A DNA stretch of 64,000 nt from Sordariomycetes sp. S80-01Y. Lineage: Eukaryota > Ascomycota > Sordariomycetes. The stretch is from NCBI GenBank assembly GCA_037042185.1, contig JAXQJY010000031.1, forward strand, positions 1,612,001 to 1,676,000. Direction: 5' to 3'. The notes under the pieces were generated by a model. It saw only the letters and a list, made by a program, of their open reading frames with translations. It was not told the origin of the DNA and searched no databases. The translations under genes and the position numbers were made by a program. Positions 1 to 11,118 of this stretch are shown here, piece by piece. Positions within the stretch are counted from its first letter, which is position 1; every line of letters begins with the position of its first letter.

Positions 1-1733
1 AACCCCTTGCTGCTCGGTACCTACTCGGTCTAGCCGCCCTGCACGGTGGTGATGAGTGCCTCGCGAGTCCCATTCCCCTCACACATCTGGCAGCGGCTTG
101 GGGTGAGATCGAGATGATTGAAGATCTTGTGGCTTGCGACGCGGACTGGCATCAATTGGATGATGAGGGCCGGACTGCTTTGCACTGGCTCAACTTCTCC
201 GCGACACCGGAGGTAGTGCGTCGGCTTCAAGAGCTTTGCTCTGGAATTCCCAGCAATGAGAGTTTCCACTGGGACCCTTGGAGTGTTGTAGAGAGCTTGT
301 TCCTCAACGTCCCAGCTCCACCTCTAGATTGGGATTTCAAGCCTTCACAGCATCCTTCGTGCCAACAGGAAATGTCTCGAGAATCGTTTGAGCTGCTCCT
401 AAACCCTCTGAAATCCGAGCTTCGTCGCCCAAGTGGCTCAAGTGGGCGCGACGGGTGGCAACGATTCTGCCTAGCTCTGATCGCCACTCCTTTGCTGGGA
501 CGACTCAGTTTGATCAGCAGATCGTCGGAAACTGCTTTACGCTGTGTAATCAGGGCAGGAGTCCTCGAGGAGTATGAGCAATCCTCAGGCCAAACTGGCA
601 TTCTCTGCTTGAGAGAAAACCATCCCCCCAGTGCCCATCGCACTAAGCTATCGAATAATGGCTGGCTACCACAGGTCGGGTCGTTTCCAGCAATCGAAAT
701 CCTCCAGCACTCTCGCGAGCACCTGAGCAATGCGTTTTACCGATCTCATGATGCCACCCTGCTCCTTTCACACGCTGTGAAGAGGGATGACTTAGCCCTT
801 GTCCAGTTTCTTACCTCCGCAGGCGTCAAGGTCTTTGCCCCCGACGATCAGGCCAGTGTAGCCAACTCACCACTTCTCACGGCTCTCCGCACACCTGTCG
901 TTGACCTGGTTATCCTGGACTGCCTTCTGCAATACGTGGGAGTGAAAGAACTGGCCGCCGGTTTGCGGCATATAATGAACGTTCTAGTCGGCGAAATCAT
1001 GATAGCGAGGTCAAAAGATCACAAGAAGAATCAAGTGGACAAACTTCGGTTGCTGTTGAAGTATGGCATGGAAACCAGTGGCGTCCGTAACGGGTACGCT
1101 TTCAGCTACATTCTTCACACAACAACGAGCGACAGGCATTTCGACTTTGGTAAGCTCCTCCTGGACGGCGGTGCTGAGCCGGATCAACCGTGCGACCTCT
1201 GCGAGCTGCCCAACTTGGCACTTTGCGCTGCTCGCTGCTGCCATCTGGAATGCCTCAAGTACTTGATTATATCGCTTGGTGACGACTTCCCGTGGGGTGC
1301 CGACTTGGCTAGCGACGGCGGGACAGCACCTGAGTCACTGAATTCCGCCTTGATGCAAGGCATCATCTACCCTGAGGTGATTGATCTCATCGCAAGCCAG
1401 ACGCCTGCCAAGGGACGCCTCCAAGAAGCCGACTTTATGAAGGCATGCTTCAAGAACTTAGACATCGAAGGCTTGAGCCTGCAGAAACTGGTGCCGTGCT
1501 TGCAGATGCTTCAAAAGCATGCTCCGGACACCTTCCTGGAGTCACTACGAGACGAATCCGCCTTCATCCTACACCTGATCCATCAATTCCTTCGAGACTC
1601 TCCGGATCGCATGGACGAGAACACCGTCCTAATGGTTCGTTCCTTTATGCGGCAGCCCGAACTCAGGGAACATTTCCAGGAACTGATTAATACGCATTAC
1701 CCCGAGAGGTCAAGTTGGCTAAAGGAGGAGTAA
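1..1733 (+). CDS. Ankyrin-repeat protein, 5' end outside window
   Basis: The frame is open from the left edge (from base 3) to the TAA at 1731-1733, so this is the C-terminal part of a larger protein; the ATG at 114 is internal, because ankyrin-like sequence continues upstream of it. About 577 residues are visible. Ankyrin signatures include GRTALHWLNFSATPEVVRRL near the start, a central unit beginning LSHAVKRDDLALVQFLTSAG, and FGKLLLDGGAEPDQ followed by NLALCAARCCHLECLKYL. The units are diverged and widely spaced, as in many large fungal ankyrin proteins. No catalytic domain is visible in the portion seen, so partner and role cannot be given. No intron is needed in this part. Confidence 0.8.
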   Translation, partial: PLAARYLLGLAALHGGDECLASPIPLTHLAAAWGEIEMIEDLVACDADWHQLDDEGRTALHWLNFSATPEVVRRLQELCSGIPSNESFHWDPWSVVESLFLNVPAPPLDWDFKPSQHPSCQQEMSRESFELLLNPLKSELRRPSGSSGRDGWQRFCLALIATPLLGRLSLISRSSETALRCVIRAGVLEEYEQSSGQTGILCLRENHPPSAHRTKLSNNGWLPQVGSFPAIEILQHSREHLSNAFYRSHDATLLLSHAVKRDDLALVQFLTSAGVKVFAPDDQASVANSPLLTALRTPVVDLVILDCLLQYVGVKELAAGLRHIMNVLVGEIMIARSKDHKKNQVDKLRLLLKYGMETSGVRNGYAFSYILHTTTSDRHFDFGKLLLDGGAEPDQPCDLCELPNLALCAARCCHLECLKYLIISLGDDFPWGADLASDGGTAPESLNSALMQGIIYPEVIDLIASQTPAKGRLQEADFMKACFKNLDIEGLSLQKLVPCLQMLQKHAPDTFLESLRDESAFILHLIHQFLRDSPDRMDENTVLMVRSFMRQPELREHFQELINTHYPERSSWLKEE

Positions 1734-2823
1734 ATGTTTGAACACGAGGCAGGACTGGCTTGTAAGCACTCAAAGCAGGTTCCACCAAAATGACGAGATG
1801 TATTTGGACTTATTACTCGGTAGGGGTGGCCTTATTGGTTAGTGAAAGTCAAAATATATTCTGAACGCTGTGTATAGTCTTGTCTTTTGGGCGCCCAACA
1901 CCCCTGCCCTGGTACTGCAACTTGCTCTCTTCATGCTTTGGATGTTAACGCCGATTCAGGTGATGATGGAAAATCACAAACTCAGTGTAGAGCTATATAA
2001 TGAATTGCCCAGATTACTTTCGGCAGGACTGATAACGTCTCCCGGGCGAGGAACCTCGGCAAATTCAGCCCGGCCACAGTATCTGAGGCAATGGAACTCA
2101 ACCGCGCTGGAAAAGTGTCAGCTGAGAAGCTGTGTTTTGAAGTCTCCCGGATGTGAGGTCCCTTTCGGCAGAGTCTGCAACTCTGCCATTTCGATGCCCC
2201 TACACCACAACTAGCTATCAATACTAATAGGGCCATTGAGCAATCTCATAACCGCCGACTGTATCCGAGTCCATAGTAAGATATGAATCTACATATTTAC
2301 TGAAGTTTGTTTTGACTTTCGCGACAGACTCATCGTGGTCACTTTCCAGCCGCGGATTTATACTCAACCCTCTACCACAGTGTGTCGTCGACCAAGTTTA
2401 TCTCTCCATTGGGCCTTGGATCATTGTCTGCAAAGCGTTTACCGGGATTCAAGTGGTGACTCAAGCATTTTCGCGGCTTTTGTGTGCACGTCTGCTAGAA
2501 CCTGTGCACGGCCACCATAAAGATGCCTGAGCGCTTAGGGCTGCGAATGAGGCAATGGTCACCTCAGGCGTTATTGGTGTGATCAGTTGCGAATAAGAAG
2601 GTTGATTCAAAAGGCTTCCATTTGAGAATAAGAGAGGTCCTCGGCAGCTTGAGTGAGAGCAGTAAGGTTATGTCTATCCGGCTACCATACCTTCACCCAT
2701 CAAGCGCCATGACCTTTGTTGCCTGGCCAAATCGTATATATGTTCTCAGTCGCTGCTTTGCGACTAGAGCTGTTGGTATTATATCCTCCTCTTCCTCAGC
2801 CATGCGCGCAACCCTCAGCCATT
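1734..2823. other. Intergenic, no gene seen
   Basis: This lies between the 3' ends of the ankyrin gene (plus) and the rhodopsin-like gene (minus), so it should hold two 3' UTRs and terminators. The short open frames have no family resemblance or start context worth reporting. No repeat or RNA gene was recognised. Confidence 0.5.
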
Positions 2824-4276
2824 TTATACTTGTCTGCTATAATCCACATCGACCTGCGTTGTGACCGTAATAGGATGCCCAGGCAAACCTTTCCTCGCAT
2901 TAGGCTCGCTGGTGACCTTAGTCTCGCCCCTGAGATGGCTCAAGTCGGGCTTGAAGATGTTCTCTTCACTCGAGTTGTCAATGTCCGTGTAGTCCATCGA
3001 GCGGCGGCGCTTGGGTCGGGGTGTCATGTTCGAGCTTCCACCAATAGTTGCGAGTGGGTGGCTGTTGTTGTCGTTGGTATACGGCGTGCTGTTGCCCTTG
3101 CTCGAGGAAAGCCATCTGCTCGTGGAGAAGAGAGGCTTGATGGCGGCGGCATTCGTGGCAATGATTCCAACGAACTGCAGACTGTTAGCGTCGATTTCGA
3201 TCATTTTGTGGCCGTGGCTTACCGTCTCCCTGATAGCCCAAATGGTGCTGACGTTGATACCGTTGATGCTTTGGAGGGACAAAATACATCGAAGCAGGGT
3301 CGCAATGATGATGAAAACACCAGAGCAAAGCAAAACGCCGATAGCAACCTTGCGCCCCGTAGGCAGCTGAACCTTCCACAGTAACGGAACGGGAATCGCC
3401 AGAATAGCAACGTCGGTTCTGGAGGTAGAGTGTTAGCGACCGTTGGCGCTGAGGAGCTAATGTTACAGCTACTCACACCACGTTGATGACCACAAGTGTA
3501 ACATAGTTCGCCACAGCCTTCGTGCAGCCATCTACTAGTAATTAGATACTTCGTTCCCAGTAGGAGCGCGTGTATGTCGCACTTACCACCAGGATAAGGC
3601 CTAACCTGCCAGTTCCTGTGGACCGGAACACAGTGGCCCCAGATTGCCCCCAGCACGCCGGCGAAACCAAAGACGCAAGCAAGCCCCGTCCACTTCACGA
3701 GCTTCTGTTGTTTCAATCCCAAGCTGATCTTATGTCAGTCTCGATTGCCCGAACTATCATCACCAAGACTCTACGGGAAGGGACCACACGTACGTGATGC
3801 GGTTGTAGAAGCAGAGTACGCAACCTTTCAACGCCCAGATAAGGGATACGTAAAAGTTCCAACCCATCAGCAGGCATTTGGAACCGAACTCGAAGCGAGC
3901 GATCTCTTCGTCATTCAAGGTCGCGCTGATTTCGTCGTAGATGCCAATGTTGGTACCATACTGGCCTGCGTGATAGCGCAAGTGTCAGGATTCGGTCTTC
4001 TTGGGGAAAGGGTGCCTTTCTCGGTACTTACCAATGAGCTCCAGCATACACAGCTCGAGCTAAACGGGTGAGATTTCAGCGAGAGCTCTAAATTGTTGGA
4101 AGCTAGGGTGGTTGACATACCGTCCAAAAGACCAGGACCAACAGCGCGAAATAATCATCACCTTGCCAGCCTTTAAAGCCAACCGCTTTCCACCTTGCGA
4201 AGTATCTGAGGAAGAGTATCAAGACACCGATCCCGTACTCAGTCCAGGCCTCCGCCTGAAAAGGTGTGGCACCCAT
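2824..4276 (-). CDS. Fungal rhodopsin-like (PTH11/SAT4-type) integral membrane protein
   Basis: Seven exons fit in phase: 4276-4121, 4059-4032, 3965-3794, 3723-3587, 3531-3477, 3418-3223 and 3174-2824, giving 364 residues. The start is the ATG of MGATPFQAEAWTEYGIG; the longer open frame upstream starts only at TTG. Family landmarks in order are the first helix with FLRYFARW, KGWQGDDYFALLVLVFWT, the loop YGTNIGIYDEIS, a helix with GLACVFGFAGVLGAIWGHC, VTLVVINVVTDVAILAIPVP LLWK, GVFIIIATLLRCILSLQ and FVGIIATNAAAIKPLFS, followed by a polar tail with a PRPKRRR basic stretch. This is the seven-helix arrangement of the fungal rhodopsin-domain family, often annotated as PTH11-like receptors. Ligand and function are unknown. 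No CFEM domain precedes the helices. Confidence 0.85.
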
Positions 4277-5956
4277 GGGGGCTGTTCTGGAGAGAGTGCT
4301 GATCAAGGACAAAGGTTGCCGACTCTCGAAGTGTTGGCGGCGTATCAGTATGGGCTTGACCGGAACTTGTAAATGCAGAAGGATTGCTAGGGTCTCTGGG
4401 AAAATCGGGATTTAGAAATAACATGAACTTTCGAATTCAGGAGTTCATCGAAGGCGGCTCCAGGAAAGCCTCAGCGAGCTAAACCGACGAACACACCGAA
4501 AGCCCCTTGAAGTCGCAACGGTAGCCATACCGAGGAGCAAAATCATCTCCGAGCAGCACTTGGTGGACTCAACTTCTATCAGTTTCGAGTCAGAAAGCCT
4601 GTTCAGATCCCGGGATTTACATCAAAAAGGGAAAGGATCTCTGCAATTGGAAACAGCACATCCCTGATGGGCTCCAGAATGGTGTCGAAGGCCTAAAAGA
4701 TGACAGGAGGGGACGTCCGTTGGTCGACGATCACCGTTGGAACAGCTGCGCCAAGCCCCCTGCTAGTCACCGTCGACGTTGAACGGCGCCCGTACATGCT
4801 ATAATCCTCATTGAATAATCTTCATCAGATGCAGCCAGATGCTGCAGGTTGGTGACTCGTGCCAATGTTGTTACGTACGAACAACAACGGTCCACTGACC
4901 TCCTTCGCTCGCGTGTCGAAATCGCGATGCTACTCAAAACAGCATAAATATCATCGTACAAAGTGTCCAAGCTCTCGTTCGACACTCAAACCAGGACAAG
5001 GCTCGCATTATGCAGCTGCTCAGCTGCAGACACGGTTTCGGAGGCTGCTCACGGCAGAGCTGTCTGCGTGCGATCCCCGATGCATGTGAAAGCAGGGCGG
5101 TTGGTGAAAGGCAAAACTGCAACGCGGCCCCGTCAGCAGGGGTCAGTCACGCCGTTGAAAAGCCACTGCAGCTAGTGACATGCCTTCGTACGTCGCCGCC
5201 AACGGCTCCCGTGGTGGGGATTTAACAACTCGGGGAGAGATGGCGAGTCGAGACCGACGGCGGTGCAGTCCACTGCCGGTGCTGATGCCAATGCTAATGC
5301 CAATGCCAATGCCTCCCAAGATCATGATCCGCAATGGCTATTCTCCGAACCCTTGCCCATGCCCAGACACCGTAGTATAAGACACGGAGGTGGTGCCTCA
5401 CGACATACGAGTACGGATCGGCCGTAAGCGGGCCGAAATGCATGAAATGGACCGCCGCGGCAACACGGGCTGAAGCCGGCGACTCCATCTTGGGTCCATC
5501 ATGGGGTTGCGCAAGTACCGGCCAGGTCCCGCCCAAATTTGGGGGCCAGTAGCGTGTCTTGTACGAGTCCAGGGGCCCATGGAGGGTACGGAGCTTGAAG
5601 AACACCCGCATAGACCTCTATCAGAACCACATCTGGCTCGTCCGACGACCGTCTCCACGCTGCGTTGACTGCCAGGAGGACCAACAGCATCCAACGATGC
5701 CGACTTTCTGCAATGCAGCATTGCGGCACCGTCAGGGGCAGGGTCCATTGTTGCCTCAGAACCCTTGATTGTGCGGCAATTCAACCCACGGCCTTCGCTC
5801 CTAAGCGGGGTTCACATGTCCCAACTGCTTAAAGCACACCAAAGCCACGCGGGGTTCAGCTTCTTGAATCGCTAACCGGAATTGCTGCTTGCTTGCTTTT
5901 CGTTCAATATTGTCATTTGCTTCCGGAGGACATACCAGGCTTTACTATACTCCATC
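4277..5956. other. Intergenic, divergent promoter region
   Basis: This is the upstream region of both the rhodopsin-like gene (minus) and the GMC oxidoreductase gene (plus). Several open frames of 60-130 codons overlap on both strands, but none shows a domain. A short AATGCC repeat lies at 5284-5313. I see no further structure. Confidence 0.5.
5284..5313. repeat. Short hexamer repeat with CCAAT boxes
   Basis: Five copies of a hexamer (GATGCC, AATGCT, then AATGCC three times) create three CCAAT pentamers. The repeat sits about 640 bp upstream of the GMC oxidoreductase start. CCAAT is the core of HAP-complex sites in fungi, but binding here is only a possibility. Confidence 0.4.
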
Positions 5957-8000
5957 ATGGGCTCCAACACTCCCGCTCTGCGTTCGTCGTACGACTTCAT
6001 CGTCTGCGGGTAAGTGTAGCCACAATAAAAGAAGATCGTTCAGATTAGTCTGGGGCTGACGATGTGGCAGCGGCGGAACTTCAGGCTGCGTCGTTGCTGG
6101 GAGGCTTGCTGAAGATGAAAATGCGAGCATTCTTCTTCTTGAGGCTGGTCCTCACAATCAAGATCTAGAGAACACGCACATGGTTGGAGGGTGAGTCCCA
6201 TATCCAAGTTCCCGGCTCAGAGGGCGAGTGATTCACATTTGGCATGTAGCTGGTCTCAAAATTTCGATAAGGAAACCGACTGGAACATCGTATCCAAAGA
6301 GGGTCCTTGTATTGATGGTCGCCAAGTGAAGCTGAGCAGAGGCAAGTTCCTCGGTGGCTCCTCTGGCTGCAATGGCACTCTTGCTATTCGTGGCTCCAAG
6401 CAAGACTACGACGATTGGGATATGCCCGGTTGGAGTGGCGAAGAATTTTTCAGATACATGAAGAAGGTGAACAGCTTCGCAGCAAGCCCCCTTTGTGACG
6501 GAGGTCATTGCTGACTCTCTCAGGCCGAGTCCTTCAAGTCCAAGCCATGGTTCGAAGCCTCCAAAGATAGCCACGGCTACGATGGCCACCTCGGAACCGA
6601 ACCCCACGATCTGGCGCCTATATCGAACTTGCTCATTGATTCTATGGTTTCGAAGGGTCTTCCGCTCGATCACGACATGTTCTCCCACGGTGACAATCCC
6701 CACGGCTGCGGACACGCTCCCCGGACTCACACCGATGGTCTCCGCACGACCAGCGCCGACTTCGTTACTAAGAAGAACGCTCGGAACAACATTCACATAA
6801 TCACGGACGCTCATGTCGACAAGGCCATCATCGAGAACGAAAACGGTGAGCTCCGAGCCACTGGAGTGAGGGCGGTTCTCGCCGACGGCAGCGTCATCGA
6901 GGCCAAGGCAAACAAGGAAGTCATCATCAGTGGCGGCGCCTACTGCAGCCCCAACATCCTTAACCGATCTGGAATAGGCGCCAAAGACGAACTTGAGAAG
7001 CACGGCATCACCACCCTCGTTGACCTCCCCGGCGTGGGCAAGAACCTGATGGACCACCTTGTAAGTCCCCATCGTCCCATATCTCCCGAGGTCTACCACA
7101 ATCTTATGTAATAAGGGCTAACTGTATTGTCTAAGATCGTCTTTATGTTCTACGAAACCGAAAAGACTGGCCTTACCACCGACCATCTCGCATACCATGG
7201 CGACGCTCTCGCAAAGAGCTATCAGCTCTGGAAAGAAGAGAAGAAGGGCTTCCTATCCACATTCCCATTCGGCGCCTTCGCTTACGCCCGTCTCGATGAC
7301 CGCCTTGCCGACTCCGAAATCTGGAAATCTGCACCCCGAGAGGCCGGTCGCGACCCTATGGGTCTGACCCCCAAACAGCCCAACATCGAGTTCTTCAACA
7401 CGGAGTGCTACGGCGGGCCAAAGCAGTACGCCGATTTCCCTGTGGACTACAAATACGCGTTTAGCATGATTGCTGAGCTTTTCGGCCCGCGCTCTCGTGG
7501 AACAGTGAGCTTGCCGGGGAAGGACCCGAAGACACCCCCTGTAGTGGATACGGGATATCTGACCGATCCGCTGGGGTTGGATCTCGAGGTTCTGGCTGAA
7601 GCCTGCCGGTTCGGTAACGAGATCGTCATGCAGGGCAAGGGGACGAAGGAAATTGTTAAAGGGCCGTGGCCTTCTGATTTGACGCACCACAAGTACTCCA
7701 CACGGGAGGACTGGAAGCCATTTGTCAAGAAGCATGCTACCACCTGTAAGCCAACATCATTCGATCGTAAGAGATCCGAGCTAATTCCACGCAGGTTATC
7801 ACGCCTCCGGAACCTGCGCTATGGGCAAGGCCTCTGACAAGATGAGTGTCGTTGATGAGAAGCTGGCTGTTAGGGGCGTTAAGGGCCTGCGTGTTGCCGA
7901 CTGTAGCATCATGCCTATTTTGCACGGAGGTCACACACAGATGCCCGCATACGGAATCGGAGAGAAGGCTGCCGATCTGATCAAGGAGGCCTGGGTTTGA
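5957..8000 (+). CDS. GMC-family FAD oxidoreductase (aryl-alcohol oxidase/choline dehydrogenase-like)
   Basis: Six exons join in phase (5957-6009, 6071-6190, 6250-6466, 6524-7060, 7136-7745, 7795-8000) to 580 residues, the usual GMC length. The FAD dinucleotide site IVCGGGTSGCVVAGRL begins at about residue 15 and ends in the typical LLLEAG. GMC signature 1 is seen as GKFLGGSSGCNGTLAIRGSK, and signature 2 in VIISGGAYCSPNILNRSGIG. The C-terminal catalytic pair is present: H515 in YHASGTCAMG and H559 in HGGHTQMPAYGIGEKAADLI. No signal peptide precedes the FAD site, so the enzyme is probably intracellular. The substrate should be an alcohol, but sequence does not say which. An mpaB-like oxygenase gene follows 1.5 kb downstream on the same strand. 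Confidence 0.93.
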
Positions 8001-9510
8001 ACAGCGGTCAAATACTTCCGCTTGCTGTTGCAGCCATGCCAACGAGGGCCGCGAATAACTCAAGACTGAATCATGATGAATGATCACAGCATTGCCACTA
8101 CATACCAGCGTCGAAAGTGAATGCAGTTTGGCCCCATGTGAAACCATAGTATCCGTCTATCTACGCCCTTACTTTCAAAATGGCGAAGGCGCGTCTACTT
8201 GAGGGAATTGCCAGATTAACACAATGCTTGCAAGCCGTGATTGAACAGGGTAGTTGTGGAAACTGGCTTGAACCGGTCGTCGACAGCGAAGGAGCCCTTG
8301 GCGAGCATGAACATTTGCCATCGGTGCAGCGTACTATAGAACGCAAATCGTGACGATTAACCTTCCTCAAAACTCTGGAAACATCGAGTATGGTATCATA
8401 GAGCATATCTAAGGGATCCTTCAAGTTGCTGGCTCATCCTCTTCGCCGTAGTTTGGCGGCCAAGTATCGACAACTGTCGTTCGGGGATCGCATCATGGCA
8501 CCATTGCAGTACACAGATATAAGGATATGCTTTGACATCGCCTGGATGCTTTTCACGCATTTCTGGGTATGTGAGGGGTGGTTTTGTCTGCACGTGAGCT
8601 TCGGCGAGGGGAAGTGAGACTGAACGACATGACTGACCCTCGGCTCAAAGGAAGATGTTTCAAGAGGGAAACCCTTATGTCTGGCTTTGGGGTCGCGCGG
8701 CTTTGCAAGAACACTGCTGAGGCGTTCGACTGGCTCAGACACGGACTAGTGAAAGACGACCATTCACGAGAAACATTTACGAGATCTCAACGTTGGCGAA
8801 TACGGTCACTTCGTCGAACTCCACAGCAGATTACTGCCTTCAGCTTGAATTATCACTCCAATTCTTTTGTGAGATTTACCAAAGAAGAATCGCACTATTT
8901 CTGGCTGTATTGTCCAACACAACCCCCAAGAGTCTACGCATCCCCCGCGGGATCCTACCTCAGGAGACTATTGATCCAAGTAATGCGCCAGATTGACCCA
9001 AGTCTTTCAAAGACTCGACCAAAAAGCGTGCAATGATGTATGTGAGCGGCGCGAAAGGTTTGCAGTTCGTTATCGGATCATATATCTGCGCGGTTCTGCT
9101 TAGAAATGCCTGCTGAGCAGGACACCATTCCTCCGAATGGGGGAGTCACCCAGTCTGGATTTCCGTCGGCTTCACATGAGAATAACTCGCTGCAGCCAGA
9201 GATTCATACTGCGCTTTTCCATTCAACGGCCTGGGGTGTGTGGTTGGAAAGCAAACCTAAAGAGTTCGTGAGTGTTGCTCCCAAAATCGATGTGGTTGAA
9301 GAATTGCCAAAGACGGTAATCACGTCGGCCTCGGCAATGAATCCTCGGCCTGCCCCTCCAACCTCACCCACCCTTGTCGCGTGAATAGCGATTTCGAGAA
9401 ACTCCCAGATAAACTTAAAAGCAGCACAAGACCCCCACCAAGCTTCTCGTTAGATATCCTTAGAAGTTGCGCCGCCGGACATTAACATTGCTACTCCTCG
9501 AACTTTCATC
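8001..9510. other. Gene-poor interval, possible gene remnant
   Basis: No complete gene could be supported. Small open frames at 8180-8353 (57 codons, plus) and 9106-9384 (92 codons, plus) have ATG starts but no recognisable domain. On the minus strand an open stretch of about 85 codons ending at 9204 reads like natural protein (VGEVGGAGRGFIAEADV) but has no obvious start, so it may be the remains of an old gene. The last 100 bp should hold the promoter of the mpaB-like gene. Confidence 0.35.
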
Positions 9511-10398
9511 ATGGCTTGTCCTATGGGCTTCGGCGATAACCTCAAGCCGTCTCCGCAGTACGAGAAGCCACACATTTTTGAGCCAGTGGCCGAGCCAAAG
9601 GAGCTGAAAAAGCTAGTCATTGATGGCATCTACCTCACCGGCGGTCAGTTCGCCATCATCTGCCAATTCGCCCATCCCGGACTAGCGGAGGGCTCGTACA
9701 AGCACTCTAATTTTGCCTACCGCATCATGAACCGCCTCAAAACAACAGCGCGGTTCCTCAACGTCGCAGTCTTCGGCACAAAGTCCGAGAAGGAAGCAAT
9801 CTTCAGCCAGATTCACCGTGCCCACAAGTACGTAAAGGGAGACGGGTACTACGCGGACGACCCCGAACTTCACAAGTGGACCGCCGCGACGCTCTTCGTC
9901 GCATTGATAGTGGTGCACGAGGCCTTCTTCGGGAAAGTTTCGAGAGAGAAGCAGGAGGCTCTATTCAAGGAGAGCTCCGTCTACGGCACGTCGCTGAGGA
10001 TGCCGCCCGAGATGTGGCCGGCAACGCTAGACGACTTCTGGGAGTACTGGAACCACAACATCAACACACTGGAGATCACAGACTGGGCGCGAAATCTCAC
10101 GAGGGACCTGCTTTGGCCGAAAGCGATGCCTGTGTGGTCGTGGCCACAATTGCCCATCGCGAGACTGATGACTACACATTGGCTGCCACAGCGGTTCCAA
10201 CACGAATTTGGCCTGGAGATCACGCCCCTGAGCACGGGCATGTATCATTTTATAGCTGCAAATGTCTCCTTTTGGTATCCGAAGCTTCCGAAGGCTATTC
10301 GGGAGTACCCGAGCAGGTACTACATCAGGGATATGAAGAAGGCTGTGGAACGGATCGAGGCGACGGGGACATGGTATGATATTAAGGGGAAAACCTAA
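9511..10398 (+). CDS. mpaB/rubber-oxygenase-like (DUF2236) protein
   Basis: This is a single exon of 295 residues starting at the ATG of MACPMGFGDN. It resembles the ER-bound oxygenase mpaB / rubber oxygenase (latex-clearing protein) catalytic domain, formerly DUF2236, which binds b-type heme and cleaves C-C double bonds oxidatively in characterised members. Supporting stretches are IDGIYLTGGQFAIICQFAHP (about residues 38-57), TARFLNVAVFGTKSEKEAIF, HRAHKYVKGDGYYADDPELH and WTAATLFVALIVVHEAFFG, the family order of a helix, a threonine-rich turn, His-containing HxxV-G and DPEL-W-T segments. There is no clear signal peptide or membrane anchor, unlike mpaB itself. Physiological substrate unknown. 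The neighbouring GMC oxidoreductase could act on alcohols or aldehydes from the same pathway, but that is inference. Confidence 0.8.
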   Translation: MACPMGFGDNLKPSPQYEKPHIFEPVAEPKELKKLVIDGIYLTGGQFAIICQFAHPGLAEGSYKHSNFAYRIMNRLKTTARFLNVAVFGTKSEKEAIFSQIHRAHKYVKGDGYYADDPELHKWTAATLFVALIVVHEAFFGKVSREKQEALFKESSVYGTSLRMPPEMWPATLDDFWEYWNHNINTLEITDWARNLTRDLLWPKAMPVWSWPQLPIARLMTTHWLPQRFQHEFGLEITPLSTGMYHFIAANVSFWYPKLPKAIREYPSRYYIRDMKKAVERIEATGTWYDIKGKT

Positions 10399-11118
10399 AT
10401 GTGTTACATTCGCTGTGTCCAGTTTTAAGGCGTTCAGAGCGCAAATTGCAAACCTGGTTTGGAACAGCCAAGGAGGTTCGCCTGTTTTAACGAAAGCTGA
10501 TCTCTTGCGGATGTCCTCACTCCAAAGCAAGGCGCACACTACTGCCTTGACGTGACCGTTCAGTCTGGGCAGAGCTGGCTGGCTCTATCGGACAGATGGA
10601 TCATGTAGCCACGAAAGATATGTCTTGTACGAAATTGATGAATCATGATTTCTTTCCCTACGCCATCTGTATTCTTGTGCAGGCTCAATTATCAAAGTAA
10701 GGTTGCGGGGTCCGGGGTCGTCCCCGGTACTCCGGCCTGCCAAGCCGGCAGAATCAAACGGCTCTTCGCTCTTCTCCAATTCCACTGCTGCCCCTTGAGC
10801 TTGTTTAGCTCCCCCTTGTACCCCTCAGCCCGGGCCCTAGGTTACGGCTGTTTGCCATTGCCCAATGGCGCTAAGTGTGGTTTCAATTACGGGGCCTGAT
10901 TGGTGCTGCTGTCGTAGCATCATGCTGGGCTCGATATTTAGCATGCAGATTGCATTCAGGCACGAGGAGGGAGCCACGAGGCCTTGGGATAAATGCATCT
11001 TCAGCCGGCTAATGTGAGAATGTCGGGGACCATAAGTTGCGAGGCCATCACGAGAAACTTGTGGCGATCCCGCATCGCTCTCGCGTCTCAGTTCTACCTG
11101 TAGTGTCTTCCGCCCAAC
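10399..11118. other. Intergenic, promoter of xylanase gene
   Basis: This holds the 3' end of the mpaB-like gene and the upstream region of the GH10 gene. No open frame is convincing. I could not identify a clear xylanase-regulator site by eye. Confidence 0.5.

Noticed and set aside
2716-3384. 222-codon plus-strand open frame over the rhodopsin-like gene
   Set aside because: Antisense to the spliced receptor gene, whose helices are clearly recognisable.
6233-7099. 288-codon minus-strand open frame opposite the GMC gene
   Set aside because: It overlaps well-supported GMC exons and runs through their introns; composition is that of an antisense shadow.
8180-8353. 57-codon plus-strand frame with good start context
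   Set aside because: Too short, and no recognisable feature; could be a remnant or chance.
9106-9384. 92-codon plus-strand frame upstream of the mpaB-like gene
   Set aside because: No domain, and the opposite strand is open over the same bases with a more protein-like reading.
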